DNA from: Sulfuriferula sp.
Lineage (GTDB): Bacteria > Pseudomonadota > Gammaproteobacteria > Burkholderiales > Sulfuriferulaceae
Length of the DNA: 64,000 nucleotides
Direction of reading: 5' to 3'
Assembly (NCBI GenBank): GCA_031291235.1
Contig: JARLJL010000006.1
Coordinates: forward strand, 434,001 to 498,000
The notes under the pieces are model-generated. The model saw nothing but the letters and a program-made list of their open reading frames with translations. It was not told the DNA's origin and made no database searches. Below are positions 7,546 to 15,340 of the stretch, piece by piece (position 1 is the first letter of the stretch; every line of letters starts with the position of its first letter). The translations under genes and the position numbers were made by a program.

Positions 7546-9240
7546 ATGTTGTACAATCCGTCCGCCAAATACGCCCCGTTTCCGCCCGTCAAACTCGCTG
7601 ATCGCCAGTGGCCGAACCGTACCATCACGACGCCGCCGGTGTGGATGAGCACCGACCTGCGCGACGGCAACCAGTCGCTGTTCGAGCCCATGAACGGCGA
7701 GCGCAAGATGCGCATGTTCCGCACGCTCTGCGACATCGGCTTCAAGGAGATCGAAGTCGCCTTCCCCTCCGCCTCGCAGACCGATTTCGATTTCGTGCGC
7801 AATATCATCGAGGGCGGCCACATACCCGACGACGTCACCATCGAGGTACTCACCCAGGCCCGCGAGCATCTGATCCGCCGCACCATGGAATCGCTCCGGG
7901 GCGCGCGTCGCGCTATCGTCCACGTCTATAACGCCACATCGAAGCCATTCCGCGACATCGTATTCGGCATGAGCAAGGCCGAGGTAATGGAAATGGCCGT
8001 CTCTGCCGTGCAGCTGATCAGGCAATTGGCTGCCGAGCAACCGGGAACCGAATGGGTGCTGGAGTACAGCCCGGAAACCTTCACCGCCACCGAGCTCGAT
8101 TTCGCGCTCGAAATCTGCGATGCGGTAACTGCCGCCTGGGGCGCGACGCCGGACAACAAGGTCATTCTCAACTTGCCGACCACGGTGGAAGTGGCGACGC
8201 CCAACGTCTACGCCGACCAGATCGAATGGATGCACCGCCATCTCGCCCGCCGCGACAGCATTATCCTCAGCCTGCATCCACACAACGACCGCGGCACAGC
8301 GGTCGCCGCCGCCGAGCTGGGCCTGATGGCCGGTGCCGATCGCGTTGAGGGCTGTCTGTTCGGCAACGGCGAACGCACCGGCAATGTCGATATCGTCACC
8401 CTGGCGCTCAATCTCTATACCCAGGGCGTGTCGCCGGGCCTCGACTTTTCCGACATCAACGCCGTGGCGCGCACCGTGGAACACTGCAACCAGTTACCCA
8501 TCCACCCGCGCCACCCTTACGTCGGCGATCTGGTATTCACCGCATTTTCCGGGTCGCATCAGGACGCGATCAAGAAAGGCTTCGCCGCGCAGCGGCCGGA
8601 TGCGCTGTGGAACGTACCCTACCTGCCCATCGACCCTGCCGACCTTGGGCGCAGCTACGGCTCCGTGATCCGGGTCAACAGCCAGTCCGGCAAGGGCGGC
8701 ATCGCCTATCTGCTGGAAACGGAATACGGCGTGGTGTTGCCGCGCCGCCTGCAGGTCGAGTTTTCCGGCGTGGTACAGCGCCACATGGACGGCAACGGCG
8801 CCGAGATGAGCGCTGCCGATATCTGGCAATTGTTTGCGCAAACCTATTTTTCTGCCAGCCAGCCGTTGCACTACGTTGCGCATCACCTGTTCGAGCACGG
8901 CGATGCACAGGGCATCCGCATGACGGTAGAGGTGAACGGCACCCGCCATACGCTTACCGGCACAGGCAACGGCCCGATAGATGCAGCCATACACGCGCTG
9001 CGCACGCTCGGCGTAGCCCTTCAGGTACGCAGTTACGAAGAGCGCTCCATGAACGCCGGCAAAGGCAGCGACGCCGAGGCTTGCGCGTTCATGGAAGTCA
9101 CCGGCAACGGCGGCGAATGTTACGGCGCGGGCATGGACGCCAATATCGTCACCGCCTCGATCAAGGCGCTGGTCAGCGGCGCAAACCGGCTGACCGCCAA
9201 CGCTGTGCAATTTGCGGAGGAAGCCGTATGCGAACCATGA
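7546..9240 (+). CDS. leuA: 2-isopropylmalate synthase, long form
   Basis: First committed step of leucine synthesis: condenses acetyl-CoA with 2-oxoisovalerate in the cytoplasm. Seen in 564 residues: TIM-barrel with the DLRDGNQ motif at 37-43 (metal-binding Asp), the metal-binding LHPHND motif (His244, His246), GNGERTGN, and a C-terminal regulatory domain from about 430 that in the family binds leucine for feedback. The length and opening ([19 protein letters not shown]) mark the long class found in actinobacteria and pseudomonads, not the roughly 510-residue class. ATG follows AGGAG at eight bases. The stop overlaps the methyltransferase gene. A divergent Lrp-like regulator lies upstream. 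Confidence 0.96.
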   Translation: MLYNPSAKYAPFPPVKLADRQWPNRTITTPPVWMSTDLRDGNQSLFEPMNGERKMRMFRTLCDIGFKEIEVAFPSASQTDFDFVRNIIEGGHIPDDVTIEVLTQAREHLIRRTMESLRGARRAIVHVYNATSKPFRDIVFGMSKAEVMEMAVSAVQLIRQLAAEQPGTEWVLEYSPETFTATELDFALEICDAVTAAWGATPDNKVILNLPTTVEVATPNVYADQIEWMHRHLARRDSIILSLHPHNDRGTAVAAAELGLMAGADRVEGCLFGNGERTGNVDIVTLALNLYTQGVSPGLDFSDINAVARTVEHCNQLPIHPRHPYVGDLVFTAFSGSHQDAIKKGFAAQRPDALWNVPYLPIDPADLGRSYGSVIRVNSQSGKGGIAYLLETEYGVVLPRRLQVEFSGVVQRHMDGNGAEMSAADIWQLFAQTYFSASQPLHYVAHHLFEHGDAQGIRMTVEVNGTRHTLTGTGNGPIDAAIHALRTLGVALQVRSYEERSMNAGKGSDAEACAFMEVTGNGGECYGAGMDANIVTASIKALVSGANRLTANAVQFAEEAVCEP

Positions 9241-10022
9241 AATGGAATGCCGAGGATTATGCACAACACTCTACCGCCCAGTTGCAATGGGCGCAGGAGC
9301 TGATCGCCAAGCTCGCGTTACAGGGCAACGAATCCGTACTCGACATCGGCTGCGGCGACGGCAAGATCAGCGCGCAGCTGGCACAAACCATCGGCAACGG
9401 CAATGTCGTCGGCATCGACCTGTCCGCCGACATGATACGGCTGGCGGCAACGCAATTCCCGCCGGAACGATACGCCAATTTGCGCTTCCTGCACATGGAT
9501 GCGGCCGACATCCGCCTCACCGCCGGATTCGATATTGCATTCTCCAACGCCGCGCTGCACTGGGTAGCCGATCACCGCGCCGTGCTGCAAGGCGCGCGCC
9601 GCTGCCTGAAAACAGGCGGCAGAATCGTGTTGCAAATGGGTGGGCGCGGCAACGCAAGCGCCATATTCGACACCGTGCAGACGATCATGCAGCAGCCCGC
9701 ATGGCTGCCTTACTTTACGGACTTCACTGCGCCTTATCATTTCTACGGGCCGGAAGACTATGCCGCATGGCTGCCGGAAAACGGCTTCCGCCCGCAACGC
9801 ATGGCATTGCTGGAAAAAGACATGCAGCATGCCGGCATAGACGGACTCACCGGCTGGCTGCGCACCACCTGGTTTCCCTATACGGATCGATTGCCGGTCG
9901 AACTCCGCGACACCTTCCTCGCGGAAGTCGTGGCAACCTATATCGCAGCTCATCCGGTTGACGCCCGTGGCAACACGCATGTCAAAATGGTGCGGCTGGA
10001 GGTAGAGGCATACGCGCTGTAG
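9228..10022 (+). CDS. Class I SAM-dependent methyltransferase (trans-aconitate methyltransferase-like)
   Basis: A 264-residue cytosolic methyltransferase. Seen: SAM-binding motif [13 protein letters not shown] at about 38-49, the acidic end of strand 2 in [11 protein letters not shown], the post-motif [10 protein letters not shown], and [13 protein letters not shown], a pattern shared with trans-aconitate 2-methyltransferase and the BioC-type group. The substrate cannot be fixed; an acidic small molecule such as trans-aconitate is plausible. The start ATG 9228 has GGAGG seven bases upstream and overlaps the last 13 bases of leuA, so the two are translated together. This may hint at removal of an inhibitory organic acid, but that is speculation. 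Confidence 0.88.
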   Translation: MRTMKWNAEDYAQHSTAQLQWAQELIAKLALQGNESVLDIGCGDGKISAQLAQTIGNGNVVGIDLSADMIRLAATQFPPERYANLRFLHMDAADIRLTAGFDIAFSNAALHWVADHRAVLQGARRCLKTGGRIVLQMGGRGNASAIFDTVQTIMQQPAWLPYFTDFTAPYHFYGPEDYAAWLPENGFRPQRMALLEKDMQHAGIDGLTGWLRTTWFPYTDRLPVELRDTFLAEVVATYIAAHPVDARGNTHVKMVRLEVEAYAL

Positions 10023-10107
10023 CCTCGACGACTGCCGGATTCACATGCGGCTACGGCAACAGAGGCGGTGCAGCTTGATCGCGCACCTTGAGCGCACCGG
10101 CATTACT

Positions 10108-10428
10108 TCACCACCCCGGCCCGCCCATACGCAACCGCAAATGCACATAGTCATACAAGTCGCTGAGCATGAAATGCCGATTCTGCGGGTCGCGCAAGTG
10201 CGCTACCGTTTTTTCGTCGCCGGCCAGGTAACGTTTTGCGGTGATACAAAATTCCTGCGGCATGCTCAGATTAAACGGGGTAGGCAAGATCAATAAGCGG
10301 CAGATCTGATCGAACAGCAGACGATACCTGTCGTCCTCGGGCTCGAGATAAGCGGGGCCGAAATCCTTGCCATAAGTCTCGTACAGCTTCAGATAATCTT
10401 TCGCCCCAGGTTCATCCATGCCGTTCAC
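10108..10428 (-). CDS. Hypothetical protein, 106 residues
   Basis: I do not recognise this protein. It is soluble, with alternating aromatic and charged residues: DYLKLYETYGKDFGPAYLEP near the start, a hydrophobic stretch FDQICRLLILPTPFNL in the middle, and RHFMLSDLYDYVHLRLR near the end. The start is read as GTG 10428, with GGGTAG upstream; an ATG at 10419 has no ribosome site. It follows the 10469-10933 gene by 40 bases on the same strand, so the two probably form an operon, facing the methyltransferase gene. Confidence 0.65.
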   Translation of the reverse strand: MNGMDEPGAKDYLKLYETYGKDFGPAYLEPEDDRYRLLFDQICRLLILPTPFNLSMPQEFCITAKRYLAGDEKTVAHLRDPQNRHFMLSDLYDYVHLRLRMGGPGW

Positions 10429-10468
10429 TGCTTGCTACCCGCCCCGACAATAACGCTAACCGGCACCG

Positions 10469-10933
10469 CTAGATCGCCCGTACCTGATCCGGCATGGCAA
10501 TGAATTCCAGCCTGTCAGTTTGGTCGAACACTTCATTCGGAATATCGAAAGCAAAGCGGTTGTCGTACCAGAAATTTGCATAGGGCAGGAACATGTCGCC
10601 GGGCACCAGCTCCATCAGATTCTCCGTGCCGGCGTACAGCCGGATGCCGAACCCCCGGTTAGCCGCTTCCGGCACATTACCGTCACCAAACACCTCGAGC
10701 GTGGCGAATATCTTGGCCGACTCGGTGCTGCCTTCGGTGGTCTTGACTGCCGTCACACGCAGGTTCTGAAACATGCGTCCGGCCTTGCCATCGGACAGAG
10801 GCTGCGTGAGCTCATGCAGCTTACCTTTCTTGACCACGGTGGATTCCAGCAAAGGCACGCCCAGATCATTCAAACCAGTGGGTTTGGCTATCGCCAAATC
10901 GATAAATTGTTTGCTCTCAACCAAATCAGGCAC
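10469..10933 (-). CDS. Hypothetical protein, about 154 residues
   Basis: Unrecognised soluble protein. The frame stays open back to 11158, but a GTG at 10933 has GGGAG six bases before it and begins the part with normal protein composition (VPDLVESKQFIDLAIAKPTG); the upstream part reads like non-coding DNA. Seen: beta-strand-like stretches such as FQNLRVTAVKTT, KIFATLEVFG, FGIRLYAG and FWYDNRFAFDIP, so an all-beta fold is likely. It leads the 10108-10428 gene and is divergent from the FlK-like thioesterase. Its place beside two AidA/PixA inclusion-body genes suggests one accessory module, but no homology to them is visible. Confidence 0.66.
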   Translation of the reverse strand: MPDLVESKQFIDLAIAKPTGLNDLGVPLLESTVVKKGKLHELTQPLSDGKAGRMFQNLRVTAVKTTEGSTESAKIFATLEVFGDGNVPEAANRGFGIRLYAGTENLMELVPGDMFLPYANFWYDNRFAFDIPNEVFDQTDRLEFIAMPDQVRAI

Positions 10934-11169
10934 GACACTCTCCCATAACAGATTAACGACAAAAACACGACACAACGTCGTACCTGGGGACTTAAAGCAA
11001 ACTGAATGCCACAATTGCGCAACGGCCTGAAGCCCTGCAAACAAGCCGCTATCCAGACTGATTGCATGATGGACAAGCAATTTACGCCCATTGCATGTCA
11101 TAACCTGACCTGATCTTGTAGCGAATATGACAATCATCGAATACACAACATGCATCACAGGAGAAGCTC

Positions 11170-11619
11170 ATGAAAGCATCGTTGCAACCGGGTATCAGAT
11201 ACGAGCACAAGTTCACAATACCGCTATCGAAACCCGTGCCTGCGCTCTACCCGGAAGCGGAGGAATTCCTGATGATGTCCGACGTATTTGCTACCGGGTT
11301 TCTGGTCGGCTTAATTGAATGGACGTGTATCAGGGCGATCAACCCACATCTGGACTGGCCGCAGGAACAAACAATCGGGACGCATATCGACGTCAGCCAC
11401 GAGGCTGCTACACCGCCGGGATTCGAAGTTACGGTAAGCGTCGAGCTCATTGCGGTAAACGGCAGGGAGCTGACTTTCAGCGTCGGGACGCATGATGGCG
11501 TAGATCTGATTTCCCAAGGACGTCATGAACGTTATGTCATCGACAAGGCACAATTCGACGTTCGGGTCGGCAGAAAACGGGACGACGCGCGCTCTAAAAA
11601 TGAGGATTCAGGACAGTAA
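11170..11619 (+). CDS. FlK-like hot-dog thioesterase family protein
   Basis: A 149-residue hot-dog-fold protein of the fluoroacetyl-CoA thioesterase-like group. Seen: N-terminal HKFTIPLSKPVPALYPEAEEFL, the helix with DVFATGFLVGLIEWTCI, the GTHIDVSHEAATPPGFEVTV segment that holds the catalytic-type HxAxTP pattern, and a last strand SVGTHDGVDLISQGRHERYVI. The family hydrolyses small acyl-CoA esters; the real substrate is unknown. AGGAG lies six bases before ATG 11170. The 3' end overlaps the convergent AidA-like gene by 26 bases. A decayed copy of its middle lies at 15016-15126. Confidence 0.83.
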   Translation: MKASLQPGIRYEHKFTIPLSKPVPALYPEAEEFLMMSDVFATGFLVGLIEWTCIRAINPHLDWPQEQTIGTHIDVSHEAATPPGFEVTVSVELIAVNGRELTFSVGTHDGVDLISQGRHERYVIDKAQFDVRVGRKRDDARSKNEDSGQ

Positions 11620-12157
11620 TAACTGAAGCCCAGCGGTAATACCCGAACAACTCCTGCGTTTCACCGTCGTCAGCCAATGTATAAAGCGCGAAACTGAGAT
11701 TGTAATACCCAGTTCCATGAGTATGAACCCTCGATTCCTGGCTGGAAAATGTAGCAGACACACTAGTTGGTGGTGTACCGGTTTCACTATCCGGATCCGG
11801 CATCACCGCATTGTCCCTTGTCACCAATACCGGGGAAAATTGATTGAACACCTTTTTGCCGCGGCTATAATCCACGCTGTAAACAATTACCGCATCGTCC
11901 GAATTGTCGTAAATCGATGTGCCGGAAAATGCCACATAATCGCCTATGTTGGCCCCGAATTCGAGATTGGCAGTACCCTGCCCGGCGATCATCCCACGCG
12001 ATCCGCTACACAGCATGAACTGGCTGGCATGATCGATCACGGTAGGCTGCTCGGGGTCCTGGCCAGGCTGGGGATAAGTCTTTTTAACGTAACCCGTATC
12101 AATCACTGCCAGTATGGTAACCGCCCTGGCGGGAACCACATTTTCCGCCTGCTGCAT
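11594..12157 (-). CDS. AidA/PixA inclusion-body family protein, copy 1
   Basis: A 187-residue protein of the AidA/PixA family, soluble proteins that accumulate as intracellular inclusions in some proteobacteria and are quorum- or phase-regulated in known cases. Seen: ILAVIDTGYVKKTYP near the start, HASQFMLCSGSRGMI, GDYVAFSGTSIYDNSDDAVI, and the end with LYTLADDGETQELFGYYRW. It is clearly related to the next gene over its whole length. I chose ATG 12157 because AAAGGAGGAGG stands just before it, although the frame is open to 12322. The 3' end overlaps the convergent thioesterase gene. Confidence 0.88.
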   Translation of the reverse strand: MQQAENVVPARAVTILAVIDTGYVKKTYPQPGQDPEQPTVIDHASQFMLCSGSRGMIAGQGTANLEFGANIGDYVAFSGTSIYDNSDDAVIVYSVDYSRGKKVFNQFSPVLVTRDNAVMPDPDSETGTPPTSVSATFSSQESRVHTHGTGYYNLSFALYTLADDGETQELFGYYRWASVITVLNPHF

Positions 12158-12265
12158 ATAGCCTCCTCCTTTGACGATGACTGCCGGCCGCATCAATTTT
12201 CTGCTTCCAATGCGCATGTCGCTTCGCATTTTCCTTTTGCTAAACGCGTATCGATAATACCCTAC

Positions 12266-12301
12266 GAGAAAAAACAGCACCTGGATTACAAGTGCTGTTT
12301 T
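12266..12301 (-). terminator. Rho-independent terminator of AidA/PixA copy 2
   Basis: AAAACAGCAC (12271-12280) and GTGCTGTTTT (12292-12301) form a 10-base perfect stem with an 11-base loop. On the minus strand the stem is followed by a T-run. It lies 32 bases after the stop of the 12333-12884 gene, so the two tandem inclusion-body genes are probably separate transcripts. Confidence 0.85.
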
Positions 12302-12332
12302 CTGCCCGCGGTTGCGATACAACGCGGTTTTA

Positions 12333-12884
12333 TCAACCTACGGTAACGGTCGGATCCCAGTAGTAATAGCCGAACAGTTGCTGGGTTTCACCATCGGCAG
12401 CCAGCGTGTAAAGGCCGAAATAGACGTAGAAATTCTCCGTCCCGGCACTGGCCACTTTCGAATCCAGACTGGAAAAGCTGATCTTGGTCTGCAGCGGCGG
12501 AATACCGGCTGCAGTATTGGGATCAGGCATGACCGCCTTGGTACGAGTTACCATGTCCGGCACGAATGCGTTGAACACCTTGGTGCCGCTCCAGTAATTG
12601 ATGCCGTAAACAATCACGGCATCGTCGGCATTGTCGTAAATCGACGTGCCGGTAAATGCTACATAATCACCCACATTGGCCTTGAAATTGAGATCAGCAG
12701 TTCCCTGCCCACTGATAATGCCGCGCGAACCAGTACAGATCATGAACTGGCTGCTATGATTGATTCCGGTCGGCTTGGTGGAATCCTTGCTGGGATTGGG
12801 ATATGTCTGCTTCACATATTCCGTATCGATCACTATTAGAATATTAATAGCTTGTGCACTGGCTAATTCCGTTGTTTGTGACAT
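12333..12884 (-). CDS. AidA/PixA inclusion-body family protein, copy 2
   Basis: A 183-residue paralogue of the 11594-12157 product. Seen: ILIVIDTEYVKQTYPNPS, HSSQFMICTGSRGII, GDYVAFTGTSIYDNADDAVI and LYTLAADGETQQLFGYYYWD. Family proteins form cytoplasmic inclusions and may bind small ligands, but no enzyme activity is established. ATG 12884 has GAGAGGG about eight bases upstream; the GTG at 12893 sits too close to that site. It has its own terminator. The two copies differ at many positions, so the duplication is not recent. Confidence 0.88.
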   Translation of the reverse strand: MSQTTELASAQAINILIVIDTEYVKQTYPNPSKDSTKPTGINHSSQFMICTGSRGIISGQGTADLNFKANVGDYVAFTGTSIYDNADDAVIVYGINYWSGTKVFNAFVPDMVTRTKAVMPDPNTAAGIPPLQTKISFSSLDSKVASAGTENFYVYFGLYTLAADGETQQLFGYYYWDPTVTVG

Positions 12885-12947
12885 CGTCTTCACCCTCTCA
12901 ATTGTTTGTTCCTACTCGTTTGGCTTTTCGGTTACGCCTCGATTTCA

Positions 12948-12965
12948 GGTGGGGGATGTCCCACC
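12948..12965. other. Short inverted repeat in the AidA/lipoprotein gap
   Basis: GGTGGG and CCCACC (12948-12953 and 12960-12965) flank GGATGT in the 238-base gap between the divergent AidA copy 2 and lipoprotein genes. It may be an operator or leader stem for either gene. The rest of the gap shows no clear promoter. Confidence 0.3.
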
Positions 12966-13122
12966 CGGAAAGGAAGCATTATTGTGGTCGCAACCAACGA
13001 TTTATGAACCCGTCAGTTCTAACAGGACTATGGGCAGGCAACATTCATAGAAAGCAATAACAAGAAAGAGTAGATTAACGAAGGCTATTCAATACCAACC
13101 AGCTATCGAAGGGAAATGAAGC

Positions 13123-14136
13123 ATGCATAAATTAACCAGCGTCATGCCTACCGCCGGACTATTACTATTGGCTGGTTGCTCAAGCGTCCCCAATGTGACA
13201 TACAACTACTATCCGGCCAAATGGAATGCGGTCGCGACTATCACCCAGACTATCGGTTGCAATAACGCAAAAACGCGCCTCGTCGTGCTTAACACGCCGA
13301 CCCTGACACCATATTATTCAGCCGATTTCGACAAGCCCTTCCGGATCAGCATCAAGAATCTCGATAGCGGATTTGCGGACAGCAGCATGACCATGACCTT
13401 CACCGAGGATGGTCGCCTGAAAACCATCAACCAGAGCACGACCGGCCAAGGAGAGACTATCGTCAAATCCGCCGTCTCGCTCATGACGACGGTCGCAGCA
13501 ATAACGCGACTCAAGGCAACCGAAGGCCCGCTGGAGGAATGCAATATCATAGAAACTACAGGAGGCGGCAAGCCGGTAACCCTCAACTACAGGGCGACAA
13601 TCGATGCTGCAGCGCTAGGGAAATCCATCGATTTCACAGCCACCCCGGAAAGCGCAAAGCTGTACGAGCTATTGCAAAACCGGCTGCCCAAGCTGCAGGC
13701 CAACGTCAGCAATGCAATAGACAACCAAAGTGGCCCACGCTACGATGCGCCTTCGCCTGCGACAACGTCTGACAACATCGTCTTGCTGGAACTGCAAAAA
13801 ACCGGCTCGGTAACTGTCACCTTCGACGCCGGCGCCGCCACCTTCGGCAGCACCGTCATTATCATTCCCGAACCGGGCTCCTACAGATTACCGATCCCCA
13901 AGGCCGCATTATTCGGCAAGCAAACCTTCGGCATCACCCTGTCCGACGCCGGCGCCGTTACCAGCATAAGCTACGGCAAGGAGACCGGCACGGCCAGCGC
14001 CCTGAATTCCCTTAACGCAGCCGCTACACCGGAAACCACATCGGCAACGGCAGCCAGCCTGAAAGCGCAAGCCGACCTGATCGCACAACAGCAGCGACTG
14101 GTGCTATGCCAGACCAAACCAGATCAGTGCAAATAG
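13123..14136 (+). CDS. Orphan lipoprotein of unknown function
   Basis: A 337-residue predicted lipoprotein. Seen: a signal peptide with lipobox LLAGC at about 15-19 followed by SSVP, so it should be lipidated on that Cys and sorted to the envelope (residue +2 is Ser, which favours the outer membrane). The mature part is Thr/Ser/Ala-rich with a Gly-Cys-Asn segment near the start, a central domain with EECNIIETTGGGKPVTLNYR and a C-terminal Ala/Thr/Gln helix region ending in two Cys. No family is recognised. AGGGAAA precedes ATG 13123. It stands alone between the AidA-like genes and the transporter. Confidence 0.8.
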   Translation: MHKLTSVMPTAGLLLLAGCSSVPNVTYNYYPAKWNAVATITQTIGCNNAKTRLVVLNTPTLTPYYSADFDKPFRISIKNLDSGFADSSMTMTFTEDGRLKTINQSTTGQGETIVKSAVSLMTTVAAITRLKATEGPLEECNIIETTGGGKPVTLNYRATIDAAALGKSIDFTATPESAKLYELLQNRLPKLQANVSNAIDNQSGPRYDAPSPATTSDNIVLLELQKTGSVTVTFDAGAATFGSTVIIIPEPGSYRLPIPKAALFGKQTFGITLSDAGAVTSISYGKETGTASALNSLNAAATPETTSATAASLKAQADLIAQQQRLVLCQTKPDQCK

Positions 14137-14229
14137 CCATATTTGGCAACTGATCGCGCTTGCCGGCTCGGCGCCGCATGACACAGTCTTATCTACGGCA
14201 TGAGTTTCCGGTACTGATGCGCTGAATAC

Positions 14230-14262
14230 CGTATTGCGTTTTCTGCCGGATGCTGTAATGCT
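14230..14262. repeat. 33-base dispersed repeat, copy A
   Basis: This stretch, beginning CGTATTGCGTTTTC and ending TGCTGTAATGCT, matches 15265-15297 at 30 of 33 positions by hand count. It ends 48 bases before the start of the CDF-type gene; copy B ends 43 bases before the higB start. It may be a duplicated promoter-proximal block. Confidence 0.6.
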
Positions 14263-14310
14263 TGAAACCAATAGATAACAAATCCGACAAGTCAATATTG
14301 AGGAACTGCC

Positions 14311-14931
14311 ATGGCCAATTGTTGCAACAATAAAGCCTGTGAAATCGAGACGCTGCGCAATCGCCAAAGCGCCATCCTCAAGATCGTTCTCGCAATCAAT
14401 GCCATCATGTTCCTGGTCGAACTCGCTGCGGGCCTTATGTCGGGTTCGCTGTCGCTGCTTGCGGATTCACTGGATATGCTAGGCGATGCCCTGGTTTACG
14501 GCTTCAGTATTTACGTCGTCGCCCGCGGTGCGCGAATGAAGGCAATGGCGGCGCTATTCAAGGGCAGCATCATGGCAGCATTTGCCATCTTCGTTCTCGC
14601 CCAAGCGGTTTACAAAATCCTTACCCCACAAGTTCCGGTCTTCGAAACCATTGGGATAATTGGCGCACTTGCGCTTGCCGCCAACAGCGCGTGCCTATTC
14701 CTGCTGTGGCGTCATCGTGCGGATGACATAAACATGCAGTCGGTTTGGCTGTGTTCGCGCAATGACATCATCGCGAATGTCTCGGTGTTGTTTGCTGCCG
14801 CAGGCGTATGGCTTTCCGGCTCCGGCTGGCCCGACATCATCGTCGGCTTGGCGCTAGCTGCTCTGTTTGCCCAGTCATCGCTGTCCGTTGTGCGCGGCGC
14901 CATGGCAGCGCTACGGATGACCGATGCCTGA
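14311..14931 (+). CDS. Short CDF-like cation efflux protein
   Basis: A 206-residue inner-membrane protein with six helices, like cation diffusion facilitators but without their C-terminal cytoplasmic domain (the family is usually about 300 residues). Seen: an N-terminal Cys cluster (CCNNKAC at residues 4-10), helix 2 with SLLADSLDMLGDALVY where canonical CDFs have an HxxxD pair, and helix 5 with SRNDIIANVSVL. The metal is uncertain; the changed ligands and the Cys-rich start argue against simple Zn assignment. ATG follows GAGGAACTGCC. An inverted repeat at 14940-14978 may end the transcript. Confidence 0.85.
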   Translation: MANCCNNKACEIETLRNRQSAILKIVLAINAIMFLVELAAGLMSGSLSLLADSLDMLGDALVYGFSIYVVARGARMKAMAALFKGSIMAAFAIFVLAQAVYKILTPQVPVFETIGIIGALALAANSACLFLLWRHRADDINMQSVWLCSRNDIIANVSVLFAAAGVWLSGSGWPDIIVGLALAALFAQSSLSVVRGAMAALRMTDA

Positions 14932-14939
14932 CAAACAAT

Positions 14940-14978
14940 GGGGCGGTTCTAACCGCAGCATCTCCGCAATACCGCCCC
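14940..14978 (+). terminator. Possible terminator after the CDF-like gene
   Basis: GGGGCGGT (14940-14947) and ACCGCCCC (14971-14978) can pair, with an inner CGGTT/AACCG stem at 14944-14955 as an alternative. It starts nine bases after the stop codon. No T-run follows, so the call is weak. The 409-base gap 14932-15340 otherwise holds the thioesterase relic, repeat copy B and the higBA promoter. Confidence 0.45.
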
Positions 14979-15015
14979 TCCAATTAGACCTTAATATCTG
15001 ACTCTCGCTCTCATC

Positions 15016-15126
15016 TGTCCGGAAGCCGAAAAGTTTCTGGCATTGTCTGACGTATTTGCTACCAGGTGTCTGGCGGGTTTAATTGAATGGGCGTGTATAG
15101 AGGCGATCAACCCGCATCCGGACTAG
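15016..15126 (+). pseudogene. Decayed fragment of a FlK-like thioesterase gene
   Basis: These 111 bases align without gaps to 11248-11358 of the intact thioesterase gene, with about 87 identical positions by hand count. The translation reads CPEAEKFLALSDVFATRCLA then GLIEWACIEAINPHPD and stops at a TAG where the intact gene has TGG (Trp), with a second TAG two codons later. Codon positions still show coding-like change. No start or C-terminal part is visible, so it is a relic of a second copy, not a gene. Confidence 0.85.
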
Positions 15127-15264
15127 CCGTAGAAAAACAATAAGGTAAAGATCGTGATTTTCAGGACGTTCTCGCCGAATAGCAGAACCCAAGTCGGAAA
15201 AATCGTTTGGCGAATGAAATAAACCGTGGTCTGCCCTCTATTTTTATTCGCTAATATCCTATCT

Positions 15265-15297
15265 CGTATTGCGTTTTCAGCTGGGTGCTGTAATGCT
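15265..15297. repeat. 33-base dispersed repeat, copy B
   Basis: Partner of 14230-14262 (three mismatches). It sits just upstream of the higBA promoter. Bases after the match (GATAA and CGACAA pieces) also resemble the region after copy A, so the original repeat may have been longer. Confidence 0.6.
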
Positions 15298-15305
15298 CAA
15301 CACTG

Positions 15306-15334
15306 TTGATAAGCGACAACTTACAGTTTACAAT
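15306..15334 (+). promoter_or_regulatory. Sigma-70 promoter of higBA
   Basis: TTGATA at 15306-15311 and TACAAT at 15329-15334 are separated by exactly 17 bases. The expected start of transcription, six or seven bases after the -10, falls on or next to the ATG at 15341, so the toxin mRNA is probably leaderless. In this family the antitoxin usually binds over such a promoter. Confidence 0.72.
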
Positions 15335-15340
15335 TCAACC

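Noticed and set aside
8607-9227. Upstream extension of the methyltransferase frame inside leuA
   Set aside because: It is the +1 shadow of leuA codons; the GGAGG before 9228 marks the real start.
10934-11158. 75-codon upstream extension of the 10469-10933 gene
   Set aside because: Its composition is unlike a protein, and GGGAG with GTG at 10933 is a better start.
12158-12322. 55-codon upstream extension of AidA/PixA copy 1
   Set aside because: It runs through the terminator of copy 2, and a very strong ribosome site precedes ATG 12157.
14932-15340. Possible insertion sequence in the gap before higBA
   Set aside because: No transposase frame, terminal inverted repeats or target duplication found; only the thioesterase relic and the 33-base repeat.
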